Below, piece by piece: positions 1 through 8,332 of a DNA stretch of 64,000 nucleotides. The notes beneath the pieces were generated by a model that made no database searches, was not told the origin of the DNA, and saw only the letters and a list, made by a program, of their open reading frames with translations. This DNA comes from DAOUJI01 sp965237875 (GTDB lineage Bacteria; Chloroflexota; Dehalococcoidia; Lucifugimonadales; JAGWBF01): assembly GCA_965237875.1 (NCBI GenBank), contig CBDEGP010000002.1:1488001-1552000 (forward strand), written 5' to 3'. Each line of letters starts with the position of its first letter. Within the stretch, counting starts at the first letter, position 1. A program made the position numbers and the translations under genes.

Positions 1-522
1 AGCAATGCTCTTGGCGTCGCAGATCTGACCGTCCCGTATGAGTTTGGGGACCTGGGAGAGGGGCACCCAGGAGAGGCTTTCGATCTCCTCGTCATGGTCG
101 GGCCGATGGGCCGGGTCCCCCGGGGCAAGGTCGGCGGCAAGGAAGGCGTACATCTTCTCGTCACAGAACCCGGGAGTGGCCCAGAACGTCATGAGGCGCT
201 CAAGCTTGCCCGCCGTCAACCCCGTCTCTTCTTGCAGCTCTCTGAGGGCGGCCTCTTCAGGAGTTTCCCCCGGTTCCATGCCTCCCGCGGGGACCTCCAT
301 CAACGTGGCCTCGGCAGGCTTCCGGTACTGGCGCACCATCAACACGTTTCCGTCCTCGTCCACGGGCGCAATGCACACGACGCTGGCGTGCTCCACCACC
401 TCCCGCGTCGCGATTCTTCCATTGGCCATGCGGACCGTGTCAACTCTGACGTTGACAATCTTGCCCTCATAGGCCATGCGGCTTTCTATGGTCGTTTCCC
501 GGTTCTCGTTGGGCGTGGTCAT
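1..522 (-). CDS. Nudix hydrolase, ADP-ribose pyrophosphatase-like (3' end cut by the window)
   Basis: I translated the minus strand from an ATG at 522; 174 codons are visible and the reading frame runs off the left edge. A full Nudix box lies at residues 80-102 with the G-x5-E-x7-RELQEETG pattern, preceded by a beta-rich region that is typical of ADP-ribose pyrophosphatases (NudF/YffH group), which split ADP-ribose to AMP and ribose 5-phosphate in the cytosol. The start lies one base after the NAD kinase stop (TGATATG), so the two genes are very likely translated together. The pairing with NAD kinase suggests a role in nicotinamide-nucleotide turnover. The exact substrate cannot be fixed from the Nudix box alone. 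Confidence 0.88.
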   Translation of the reverse strand, partial: MTTPNENRETTIESRMAYEGKIVNVRVDTVRMANGRIATREVVEHASVVCIAPVDEDGNVLMVRQYRKPAEATLMEVPAGGMEPGETPEEAALRELQEETGLTAGKLERLMTFWATPGFCDEKMYAFLAADLAPGDPAHRPDHDEEIESLSWVPLSQVPKLIRDGQICDAKSIA

Positions 523-523
523 A

Positions 524-1414
524 TCAGTACTGAATGGCCCTTGTGCTGCTCTGCCCGCCTCCAAAGCCCAACCGCTGGGTCAGGCTCTGGTAGAAGGCGT
601 TGGGAGGAAGCGCACGCAGGAATCTGGTCTTGTTGGGGCTCCTTTGGACTCTTATGCCGTCTCCCTGGGCCAAGTCCAGGTCAACGTAGCCGTCGACGCT
701 GAGGGTGGCCTCGTGGTCCGTCTCGATGGTCAGGTCAACTACAGCAGTGGGCGGGAGGACCAAGGCCGGGGCAATTCCTATATGGGGCGCCACAGCCTTG
801 AGAATCATCACTCCCGCGTTGGGCCATAGGATGGGGCCTCCGACCGACAGGTTGTATCCGGTGCTGCCCGTGGCCGTCGCCACCATCACCGCATCGGCCC
901 TAAAATCGGTTAGATGGGCGCCGTCGATGCGGGCCTTGATGGTCACCAGCCGCGAAACTCCCCCCCTGCCCACAACCACGTCATTCAAAGCATGGTAGCT
1001 AAACCCGTCGATGGGCCTGTGGGGGCGGTCCTCGCCCTTCTCCGGAGGTATGAAGTCAACCCTGACCATGGAACGTTCTTCTATCCTGCCTGCCCCCTCC
1101 AGGTAATCGGGCAGCCGTGCCAGAGCTTCTTCGCCTTGGAGTTCTGTCATAAAACCCAGGCGGCCCATATTGATGCCCAGTATTGGGATTCCCAGGGGGA
1201 CCGTCAGCCTGGACGCCCTGATAATGGTCCCGTCCCCTCCGACAGTGATGACCATGTCCGTCTTTCGGAGTTCAGAGGGGGCGGCGTCTATATCCGAAGT
1301 GGAAACGATCCACGAGCGGTCTGTCAGGTTGAACCGCTTGACTATATCGTGGGCAAGCTTTTCAGCCGGGGAGCTGCGGTGATTGAAGACAACGCCGATA
1401 ATGTCAGGTTTCAT
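524..1414 (-). CDS. nadK: NAD kinase
   Basis: A 296-residue cytosolic enzyme that phosphorylates NAD to NADP. The diagnostic GGDGT motif is at residues 59-63 and NMGRLGF at 82-88, followed by the beta-rich C-terminal NAD-binding domain with a TGSTGYN segment. The open frame extends upstream to 1522, but those 36 residues are Arg/Pro/His-rich and unlike the family; the ATG at 1414 begins MKPDIIGVVFN, which is the normal NadK start. It sits downstream of nuoN and just before the Nudix gene on the same strand. The combination of complex I, NAD kinase and Nudix hydrolase looks like a redox-cofactor group, but cotranscription with nuo is an inference. Confidence 0.93.
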   Translation of the reverse strand: MKPDIIGVVFNHRSSPAEKLAHDIVKRFNLTDRSWIVSTSDIDAAPSELRKTDMVITVGGDGTIIRASRLTVPLGIPILGINMGRLGFMTELQGEEALARLPDYLEGAGRIEERSMVRVDFIPPEKGEDRPHRPIDGFSYHALNDVVVGRGGVSRLVTIKARIDGAHLTDFRADAVMVATATGSTGYNLSVGGPILWPNAGVMILKAVAPHIGIAPALVLPPTAVVDLTIETDHEATLSVDGYVDLDLAQGDGIRVQRSPNKTRFLRALPPNAFYQSLTQRLGFGGGQSSTRAIQY

Positions 1415-1545
1415 AGTTGGAAAGGACTGTTTCCCGGCGTTGCCTGGCGTATGACGAAAATTGGCGTGGCAGAATCCATGTTGCGCACCGGGAAGTCTAG
1501 CGCCGGGCCACCAGGGAGTCAAACAAAACGGACATGGCCATGGAC

Positions 1546-3087
1546 CTACGGGGCGGCGGAAAGCGCTCCGACAACCCTCGCCGCCCTGGGGAGAGCGTCC
1601 GCGGCGATTTCGGCGACCCTCAACAAAGGTCCGGGCGCTATTCCAATGAACAACACGCCCAAGGCGGCAAGTCCGAGCCCTATGCGGAACACCGGCGACG
1701 ACGGCGCCTTCTCTTCATCCGCGGGTTCCTCCAAATACATCACCCGGATGATTTTCAAGTAATAGTAGGCGGAGACTACGCTGTTTATCACGCCGATGAT
1801 GGCCAGCCACAACAGATCGGCCTTTATTGCGGCGTTGAATATGTAAAGCTTGGCAATGAATACGCCGGTCGGAGGCACCCCTATAAGGGCCACCAACGCC
1901 AGGGCAAGGGCAAGGGCGACGTAGGGCGACCTCCGGCTTGCCCCGGCGAAGTCGGCAATCTGGTCGCTTTGGACCTTGTTGGAGATGGCTATGATGGCGA
2001 AAAAGGCGGTCAAATTGGTTGCCGCATACGCCCCCAGGTAGAAGAGGACCGAACTGGGGCCCACGGTGACTCCGCCGTCCGAGTTGGCGGATACGGCGGC
2101 CAGTCCCACCAGCAAGTATCCGGCGTGGGCGATGGTGCTATAGCCCATGAGCCTCTTGATGTTGCTCTGAGCTATTGCAACCACGTTGCCAATGGTCATG
2201 GAGGCGGCGGCCAAGCCGGCGAACAGGATTCCCCAGTCCAACTGGAAAACCTCGAAACCCGTGTAGAAGATCCGCAGCAGCACGGCGAAACCCGCCGCCT
2301 TGCTGGCCACCGACAGGAAGGCCACCACGGTGGTCGGACCGCCTTCATATACGTCGGGCGCCCACATCTGGAAGGGAACGCTGGATATCTTGAAACCGAA
2401 CCCGGCGACCATCAGCACGATTCCAAGCAGGAGCGCGAAGTTGTCTCCCAAAGCGGCTCCGGAGCCGGCCGTCTGGCCCAATCTGTCTGCGATGTCCGTC
2501 AAATATGTACTGCCGGTGAAGCCGAACACCAGGGCCATCCCGTAGAGAAGAAGCGCGGAACTGACGCCGTTCAGGATGAAGAACTTCATGCCGGCCTCCC
2601 CGGACCGGGCGTTCATCAAGAAGGCCGCGAGGGCGGCTAGAGGCAGGGCTGTCAGCTCCAACGACACGTAGATTGTGATCAGCTCCCTGGCGGCCGCCAG
2701 CAGCATCATGCCCGTGGCCGACAGCAGAATGAGGCCAAAATATTCGCCCTGGAAACGGGACATCTTCGAGACGTAGTCGGTGGACGCCAAAACTATCAGC
2801 GCCACTATTGCTATCACCAGGAACTTGAAGAAGAGGGCAAACTGGTCGACCACCAGCGCCGCCCCGGAACCCGTCAAGTTGAAGATTGCCTCGATTTGCT
2901 TGGGGGACTCGCCGTTGACGTCGGTCCAAAGCCAGGCGGCCAGTCCCAAAGGCGCCAGAAGACCCAGGAAGGTGAATATGGCCAGAATCCCCTTCCGGCT
3001 GACGAACAGGTCCAGCAGAATGACCATAAGGCCTACGCCGGCGAGGGCTATCTCCGGAGACAGCAGACGGACGTCTTCAGCGGTCAC
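1546..3087 (-). CDS. nuoN: NADH-quinone oxidoreductase subunit N
   Basis: A 513-residue integral membrane protein of the proton-pumping antiporter-like family, with about 14 hydrophobic segments across its length. It belongs to the membrane arm of complex I. The order L-M-N and the four-base overlap with nuoM (ATG at 3087, nuoM stop at 3084) fix the assignment as NuoN. The segment VPFQMWAPDVYEGGPTTVVAF near the middle is the conserved antiporter lysine/proline region as it appears in NuoN. It is the last nuo gene; the next gene on the strand is NAD kinase about 130 bases on. Confidence 0.96.
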   Translation of the reverse strand: MTAEDVRLLSPEIALAGVGLMVILLDLFVSRKGILAIFTFLGLLAPLGLAAWLWTDVNGESPKQIEAIFNLTGSGAALVVDQFALFFKFLVIAIVALIVLASTDYVSKMSRFQGEYFGLILLSATGMMLLAAARELITIYVSLELTALPLAALAAFLMNARSGEAGMKFFILNGVSSALLLYGMALVFGFTGSTYLTDIADRLGQTAGSGAALGDNFALLLGIVLMVAGFGFKISSVPFQMWAPDVYEGGPTTVVAFLSVASKAAGFAVLLRIFYTGFEVFQLDWGILFAGLAAASMTIGNVVAIAQSNIKRLMGYSTIAHAGYLLVGLAAVSANSDGGVTVGPSSVLFYLGAYAATNLTAFFAIIAISNKVQSDQIADFAGASRRSPYVALALALALVALIGVPPTGVFIAKLYIFNAAIKADLLWLAIIGVINSVVSAYYYLKIIRVMYLEEPADEEKAPSSPVFRIGLGLAALGVLFIGIAPGPLLRVAEIAADALPRAARVVGALSAAP

Positions 3088-4634
3088 GGCGCCGCCGCTC
3101 CCAACAACCCGCCGAACCGGGGCATCTGAGTGATTCCGAAGTCAAAGAAGTCGGTGATGAAAGACGGATAGAAACCCACCACGACTATGGAGACCGCCAG
3201 GACGCCCAGGGGTATGGCCTCGACCACGGTGGCGTCGGTGATGGAGGCGAAACGTTCCCTCTCAGGGCCGAACATGACCCTCTCGATCATCCACAGAATA
3301 TAGCCCGCCGCAAGCACTATGCCGAATGCGCCCAGCGCCGTAGGCCAGGGGAATTCTCCGAAGGAACCCAGGAAGACCAGAATCTCAGCGACGAAACCGC
3401 TCATGCCGGGCAGGCCCAGAGAAGCCAGACCGGCAATTACGAACACGGCTCCGACAAAGGGCATCCTGGCCGAAAGTCCGCCAAGGTCCGGTATGTACCG
3501 GGTATGGGCCTTGTCGTATATCAGGCCGACCACAAGGAACAACAAGCCTGTGATGGCTCCGTGGGCAAACATCTGCATGGACGCTCCGGTCAAGGCCACC
3601 TTGGAGTCCACACCGCCCTTGAGACCGACGGCGACGCCCAGCATCACCAACCCCATGTGGCTTACCGAGCTATAGGCGATGAGACGTTTTAGGTCCGTTT
3701 GCCTGATGGTGACGACCGCCCCGTATAGGATGCTGATCACGGCAAGAGCCGCCAACGACCAGGCGTAGGCGTCTACGTGGTCAATCGTGGGGAACATGCC
3801 TACGCTTATGCGGATCAGGCCGTAACCTCCCATCTTCAGCAGCACGCCCGCCAGCATCACGCTCACTGCGGTTGGAGCGTCGGTGTGGGCGTCGGGAAGC
3901 CAGGTGTGGACCGGCCAGATGGGCAGTTTGATGGCGAAAGCCACTGTGAAGAACCAGAACACCATCGCCAGAGGCATGAAAGTCTTGGCAGCGACCCCGC
4001 TGATGCCCACAGCGGACAACGCCGCCATGTCGGACGCGCCTGTGGCCAGGACCACAGCCAGTATGGAGACCAGCATGAAGGCGCTTCCCAATATGGTGAA
4101 TATCAGAAACTTCATGGCCGAGTATTCTTTGCGCCCCGATCCCCAGATGGAGATCAGCATGAACATCGGCAGCAATTCCAGCTCCCAGAAGAGGAAGAAG
4201 AGGATGAAGTCCAGGGAGGCGAACACGCCCATGACGGCGGTCTGGAGCGCCAGGAGCCACGCAAAATACTCCCTGACCCGATGCTTCACGTTCCACGAGC
4301 CAAGAACGGCGCAGAAGCCCAGCAGCCCGGTCAGCAGGACGAGGGGAGCGCTGAGCCCGTCCACTCCCAGGAAATAGTTGGCTGAGAACGTGGTGTTGTT
4401 GAATATGGAGTCCACACCGAACCAGCCGAACTTGTCTATAAGCTGGAAGCGCTCGGCCCCCGCCCCGTGGCTGAACTTGGCCATGACCTCGATAGACAGG
4501 GCCAACTCGACCACGGCAATCAACGCCGCCGCCCACCGCACCCAACTGTCTCTCTTGACGAAGGCGGCAATGACCAGCGCTCCCGCCAGCGGGAGGAAGA
4601 CAGTCGCAGTCAATAAGCCGTTGAAGCTGTCCAT
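3084..4634 (-). CDS. nuoM: NADH-quinone oxidoreductase subunit M
   Basis: A 516-residue membrane-arm subunit with about 14 transmembrane segments. The conserved essential glutamate of transmembrane helix 5 is visible at E151 in WELELLPMFML, and the HTWLPDAHTDAPTAVSVMLAG segment is the classic NuoM antiporter signature. It is one of the three Mrp-like proton channels of complex I. It overlaps nuoN by four bases and follows nuoL by three bases, so the three are translationally coupled. Confidence 0.97.
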   Translation of the reverse strand: MDSFNGLLTATVFLPLAGALVIAAFVKRDSWVRWAAALIAVVELALSIEVMAKFSHGAGAERFQLIDKFGWFGVDSIFNNTTFSANYFLGVDGLSAPLVLLTGLLGFCAVLGSWNVKHRVREYFAWLLALQTAVMGVFASLDFILFFLFWELELLPMFMLISIWGSGRKEYSAMKFLIFTILGSAFMLVSILAVVLATGASDMAALSAVGISGVAAKTFMPLAMVFWFFTVAFAIKLPIWPVHTWLPDAHTDAPTAVSVMLAGVLLKMGGYGLIRISVGMFPTIDHVDAYAWSLAALAVISILYGAVVTIRQTDLKRLIAYSSVSHMGLVMLGVAVGLKGGVDSKVALTGASMQMFAHGAITGLLFLVVGLIYDKAHTRYIPDLGGLSARMPFVGAVFVIAGLASLGLPGMSGFVAEILVFLGSFGEFPWPTALGAFGIVLAAGYILWMIERVMFGPERERFASITDATVVEAIPLGVLAVSIVVVGFYPSFITDFFDFGITQMPRFGGLLGAAAP

Positions 4635-4637
4635 AAT

Positions 4638-6596
4638 CTAGCCGGCGTTCACCGCCACGAAAGCTATCACTATCAGGAATATCCCCACCGTTATGGCCAT
4701 GGCGTAACCTTGGACCTGTCCCGTCTGCATCACGGCCACCGCCCTGCCCACGTTCCTAGAGGACCAGCCCACGAACTCCGCCAGGTTGTCCACTATGCGC
4801 CGGTCAAACCAGTCCAGCGTCCCGCAAACGCCCCTGTAGAAGGCCTGGTAGACCATGTGCCGCTCGTACAGATCGTCCATGTAGTAGCGTTGGAACAGCA
4901 GCTGCCGCACGGCCAGGAAGGGCCTTCCCACCGTGTCGAGGGACAGCCTGGGCGTTAGGTATATGGCGGTCGCAATCAGTATGCCCCCAAGGGCTACAAG
5001 CACCGACACGACGGCCATCATAAGGCTGAAGGACTGTATCTTCTCCCCCGGCAGGAGCATGAACGAGGCGAACCAGTGGTGGTCAATGCCCAGGAAACCC
5101 CCTTTGAAACCCAGGGGATTGGCAAGGTAACCCGAGGCCAAAGCCGCCGTCGCCAGAAGGACCATCGGGGCGACCATAGCTACAGGAGATTCGGCAAGAT
5201 GCACGCCGTGGCCCCCGTGCTCCGGAGCTTCCCCACGGTCCTCCATCTCCCGGTCTACGCCTCCCCGGAACTCGCCGTGGAAGGTCATGTGCACCATGCG
5301 GAAGGTGTATACCGCCGTGAGGAAGGCGGCGACTATCAACAGCCAGAAGACCACAACGTCGACGGAAGCGCCGCCGCGCCATGCGTGGAGCAATATCTCG
5401 TCCTTGCTCCAAAAGCCTGCAAAGGGGAATATTCCCGACAGGCTCAGCGATGCGATTATGACCGTCCAGTAGGTCCAGGGCATGACCTTCCTGAGTCCGC
5501 CCATGTACCGCATGTCGAATGTGCCGGTGGCGTGGTTGACGCTGCCGGCGCCCATGAAGAGCAGGGCTTTGAAGAAAGCGTGGTTGAAGAGATGGAATAT
5601 GGCTATCCCGTAGGCGCCTATTCCCAGTGCGGCGATCATATACCCAAGCTGGCTCACGGTGGAAAATGCCATGACACGCTTGATGTCGTAGGAAGCCATG
5701 CCCATCGTGGCCGCAAAGAGGGCCGTAAAGGCGCCGACTATCGCCACCATGCTCATGGCGTCGGCGGAGTGTTCGAACACGGGGAAGAAGCGGGCAACCA
5801 GGAACACGCCGGCAGCCACCATCGTGGCGGCGTGTATCAGCGCGCTGACCGGAGTGGGGCCCTCCATTGCGTCGGGGAGCCACACGTGGAGGGGGAACTG
5901 GGCCGATTTTCCGACGGCGCCTGCGAATATTCCCGCGGCCACCCAGGTCAGGGCGAGTCCTTCAGGCAGCCCCTCCAACGAGTTGATGTCGGCAATGTCC
6001 AACGAACCGCCCATGTAGAATATGTAGAGAATGGCCAACAGGAACCCGAAGTCTCCTATCCGGGTGACAATGAAAGCCTTCTTGGCCGCCGCGGCCGCAG
6101 CCGGTCTGGTGAACCAGAACCCTATGAGCAGATATGAGCAGACGCCCACCAGCTCCCAGAACACGTACATCTGAACGATGTTGCTGGCCACCACCAGCCC
6201 CACCATGGACGCGGTAAAGAGGTTCATGATGGCGAAGTAACGGGCATAGCCAGGGTCGTTTTTCATGTACCCGATGGAGTAGACCTGGACCATCAGGCTC
6301 ACGCCGGTGGCCACCACCAGCATGATGGCCGTGAGGGGGTCCACGATAAGGCCGAGGCTGATGTCCACAGGGCCTATGGCCAGCCACTCCTCCGGGGCAA
6401 AGGACAGGGGACCGTGTGAGATCACGGATTGCAGCGTCCAACCGGAGAGGGCCAAGGCAATCCCAATGGCCAGAATGGTGATCAGGCCGGACGACTCTTT
6501 CCACCTGTTGAAGAAGGGCCGGACCACAAGAGAGATGAAGACGAAGGCGCCGAGAGGCAGCAGGAAGATGGTCCAGATGAGCGTTTCCGAGATCAT
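4638..6596 (-). CDS. nuoL: NADH-quinone oxidoreductase subunit L
   Basis: A 652-residue membrane-arm subunit, the most distal proton channel. The helix-5 glutamate segment MYVFWELVGVCSYLLIGFW and the lysine segment VGKSAQFPLHVWLPDAMEG are both present, and the C-terminal about 120 residues fit the long lateral helix that NuoL lays along NuoM and NuoN. Length is in the normal range (about 610-680). A small DUF2007-like gene ends two bases before its start, which breaks the usual K-L adjacency. Confidence 0.97.
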   Translation of the reverse strand: MISETLIWTIFLLPLGAFVFISLVVRPFFNRWKESSGLITILAIGIALALSGWTLQSVISHGPLSFAPEEWLAIGPVDISLGLIVDPLTAIMLVVATGVSLMVQVYSIGYMKNDPGYARYFAIMNLFTASMVGLVVASNIVQMYVFWELVGVCSYLLIGFWFTRPAAAAAAKKAFIVTRIGDFGFLLAILYIFYMGGSLDIADINSLEGLPEGLALTWVAAGIFAGAVGKSAQFPLHVWLPDAMEGPTPVSALIHAATMVAAGVFLVARFFPVFEHSADAMSMVAIVGAFTALFAATMGMASYDIKRVMAFSTVSQLGYMIAALGIGAYGIAIFHLFNHAFFKALLFMGAGSVNHATGTFDMRYMGGLRKVMPWTYWTVIIASLSLSGIFPFAGFWSKDEILLHAWRGGASVDVVVFWLLIVAAFLTAVYTFRMVHMTFHGEFRGGVDREMEDRGEAPEHGGHGVHLAESPVAMVAPMVLLATAALASGYLANPLGFKGGFLGIDHHWFASFMLLPGEKIQSFSLMMAVVSVLVALGGILIATAIYLTPRLSLDTVGRPFLAVRQLLFQRYYMDDLYERHMVYQAFYRGVCGTLDWFDRRIVDNLAEFVGWSSRNVGRAVAVMQTGQVQGYAMAITVGIFLIVIAFVAVNAG

Positions 6597-6597
6597 C

Positions 6598-6792
6598 CTA
6601 TAGCTTCCTCAGTATCTCTTCAGCGACGTGCTCCCTGCCCTTTGGCACCATGATGCGGAAAGGGACCCGCTCGCCCCAGTCCAGAATGTCCCCCTCGGGC
6701 AGAATCCGGATGGGCAGACCTTCTCCCTCGAAGACCTCTTTCCACATCTGGGCGGTCATGAGATTCGGCGCTTTTTTGAACTCGACCCACAT
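6598..6792 (-). CDS. small DUF2007-like protein between nuoK and nuoL
   Basis: A 64-residue soluble protein. The layout, a beta-alpha start (WVEFKKAPNLMTAQMWKEVF), a short glycine-containing turn (GEGLPIRILPEG) and a PFRIMVPKGREHVAEEIL end, resembles the DUF2007 'putative signal transducing protein' fold, which is a ferredoxin-like domain of unknown function. The resemblance is by eye only. It ends two bases before nuoL and starts about 40 bases after nuoK, so it is inside the operon. A role in assembly or control of this reduced complex I is possible but unproven. Confidence 0.8.
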   Translation of the reverse strand: MWVEFKKAPNLMTAQMWKEVFEGEGLPIRILPEGDILDWGERVPFRIMVPKGREHVAEEILRKL

Positions 6793-6833
6793 GACGTTTC
6801 CCCCTCTCCATGCCGGAGCTGAGAAGGGATGCT

Positions 6834-7169
6834 TTACCTCTTCATCAGATTTACTTCACTAAGGTCCACCGTCTCCCGGTTGCGGTACAGGGCTATCACG
6901 ATGCCCAGCCCCAGGCTCACCTCTGCTGCGGCCACCGTGATGATGAAAATGGCAAACACCTGCCCGGTCAACAGCCGGCCTATCTGCTCCTCAAACCCCA
7001 CGGGCAGGGTGTACTTGGCAAAGGCCACCAGAGCGATGTTGACGGCGTTGAACATCAACTCCAGCGACATCAGCACGGTGATGACGTTCCGCCTGGCCAA
7101 GACGCCATAGAAGCCGATGGCGAACAGCACGGCCGAGAGGACCAGGAAATGCTCCAGGCTAAGGCCCAC
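6834..7169 (-). CDS. nuoK: NADH-quinone oxidoreductase subunit K
   Basis: A 111-residue, three-helix membrane subunit of complex I (usual length about 100). The conserved SLELMFNAVNIALVAF helix with its essential glutamate is present, and so is the AAAEVSLGLGIVIALYR helix with the second glutamate. The start overlaps the end of nuoJ by 11 bases, normal for these two genes. The C-terminus (VDLSEVNLMKR) is also typical. Confidence 0.97.
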   Translation of the reverse strand: MGLSLEHFLVLSAVLFAIGFYGVLARRNVITVLMSLELMFNAVNIALVAFAKYTLPVGFEEQIGRLLTGQVFAIFIITVAAAEVSLGLGIVIALYRNRETVDLSEVNLMKR

Positions 7170-7737
7170 TGTTCCTCTCTCGCACCAGCGCCAGGGCGCC
7201 GATTATGGCCGCCAGGAGCAGCGCCGAAGCCACCTCGAACGGCAGCACGAAGTCGTTTATCAGCAACTCGCCGATGCCCGACCGGTCAGCCGAGGGGCCG
7301 ATGGCTTGCCGGGCCTCGTCGGGAAGGCCCGCCACGGTGTTGGTCTGGACCAGCTCCACCCGCTCCATTAGCTCGGGCGGACTGTCTTCCAGCAGGTTCC
7401 AGTCGGTGTCCAGGGCTGCGAAAACCAGGGCGGCCAAAAGCAGGGCCGGCAATGCGACGGCGCCTATCTGCAGCCGGTTGGGAAGGTTGCCTTGCTGGAC
7501 TTCCCTCGTCAGCATGATGGCGAAAATGATGAGGATGGCTACTGCGCCGCCATAGATGAGCACTTGCACCACAGCCAGGAACTCGGCGTTCATAAGCACG
7601 AAGGAGCCGGCGACTCCAACGAAAACCGCCACAAGCAGAAGCGCCGCTCTGAATACGTCTTTCAAGAGGACTACGCCCAGGGCGCCGACGACGCTGGTCG
7701 CCGCCAGGAGCCAGAACATAGCCTCCTGGAAGGCCAT
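7159..7737 (-). CDS. nuoJ: NADH-quinone oxidoreductase subunit J
   Basis: A 192-residue membrane subunit with five hydrophobic segments. The helix AVVQVLIYGGAVAILIIFAIML is the NuoJ signature that contains the pi-bulge helix in known structures. The segment between helices 4 and 5 (about residues 112-150) is a longer hydrophilic loop. The gene abuts nuoI (its stop is the base before this ATG) and overlaps nuoK. Together these fix it in the quinone-proximal membrane arm. Confidence 0.96.
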   Translation of the reverse strand: MAFQEAMFWLLAATSVVGALGVVLLKDVFRAALLLVAVFVGVAGSFVLMNAEFLAVVQVLIYGGAVAILIIFAIMLTREVQQGNLPNRLQIGAVALPALLLAALVFAALDTDWNLLEDSPPELMERVELVQTNTVAGLPDEARQAIGPSADRSGIGELLINDFVLPFEVASALLLAAIIGALALVRERNSGP

Positions 7738-8331
7738 CTAGCCTACATCCTCCCGAGACGGGGGCTGCTCATCGGAGGCGTCCGATTCAAACTGTGCGCC
7801 CGCTTTCTCGCGCTCGTGCCACTTCCATCCCTCTCGGCCTACTTCACGCCAGTCCTTGGCATGGCCTTCGTGGGGATTGTACTGCTGGGCCTCCAACTGG
7901 GGCCTGAACCAGGCGCTGGGTCTCTTTTCGGCGTGGTGCAGTTCGTCGATGTCTATCACCAGGTCACTGCGCTGGAACCTGCCCCGTTCGAAGCCGCTCC
8001 CCATGAAGAGAGCGTCGTATGGGCAAGCCTCGACGCACAGTCCGCAGAACATGCACCTTCCGATGTCTATGTCGAACACTTCCAACGCGTACTTGTCCCC
8101 TTCTTGCATCGCCGATTTCGAGGGGTTTGTGACTATGCGAATTATCCCTAGAGGACAGTACTTGGCGCAGGAGGCGCACCCGGTGCATCGCTCTTCGTAC
8201 CAGGAGAACTCCTCTCCCCTGAAGCGAGGATGCTGCTTCATCCTCTCCTCGGGGTACTGGACGGTGGTGGGCTTACGAAACAGGTTCTTAAAAACCACAG
8301 CCATGCCCTTGGCGATTCCAAAACCATACAC
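7738..8331 (-). CDS. nuoI: NADH-quinone oxidoreductase subunit I
   Basis: A 197-residue 8Fe ferredoxin-like subunit that relays electrons through clusters N6a/N6b to N2. Two CxxCxxCxxxCP motifs are at residues 49-60 and 93-104. The open frame reaches back to 8457 inside nuoH, but those residues are an Arg-rich shadow; I choose the GTG at 8331, two bases after the nuoH stop (TAGAGTG), which gives the usual short amphipathic N-terminus before LFRKPTTVQYPEE. The C-terminal 60 residues are charged and end with no known domain. Confidence 0.95.
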   Translation of the reverse strand: MYGFGIAKGMAVVFKNLFRKPTTVQYPEERMKQHPRFRGEEFSWYEERCTGCASCAKYCPLGIIRIVTNPSKSAMQEGDKYALEVFDIDIGRCMFCGLCVEACPYDALFMGSGFERGRFQRSDLVIDIDELHHAEKRPSAWFRPQLEAQQYNPHEGHAKDWREVGREGWKWHEREKAGAQFESDASDEQPPSREDVG

Positions 8332-8332
8332 T

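Noticed and set aside
1534..2640. A 368-residue plus-strand open frame over nuoN
   Set aside because: It is Gly/Arg/Gln-rich without domains and lies fully opposite the well-supported nuoN; a GC-rich shadow frame.
5076..6137. A 353-residue plus-strand open frame over nuoL
   Set aside because: Gly/His/Glu-rich composition without known motifs; antisense shadow of nuoL.
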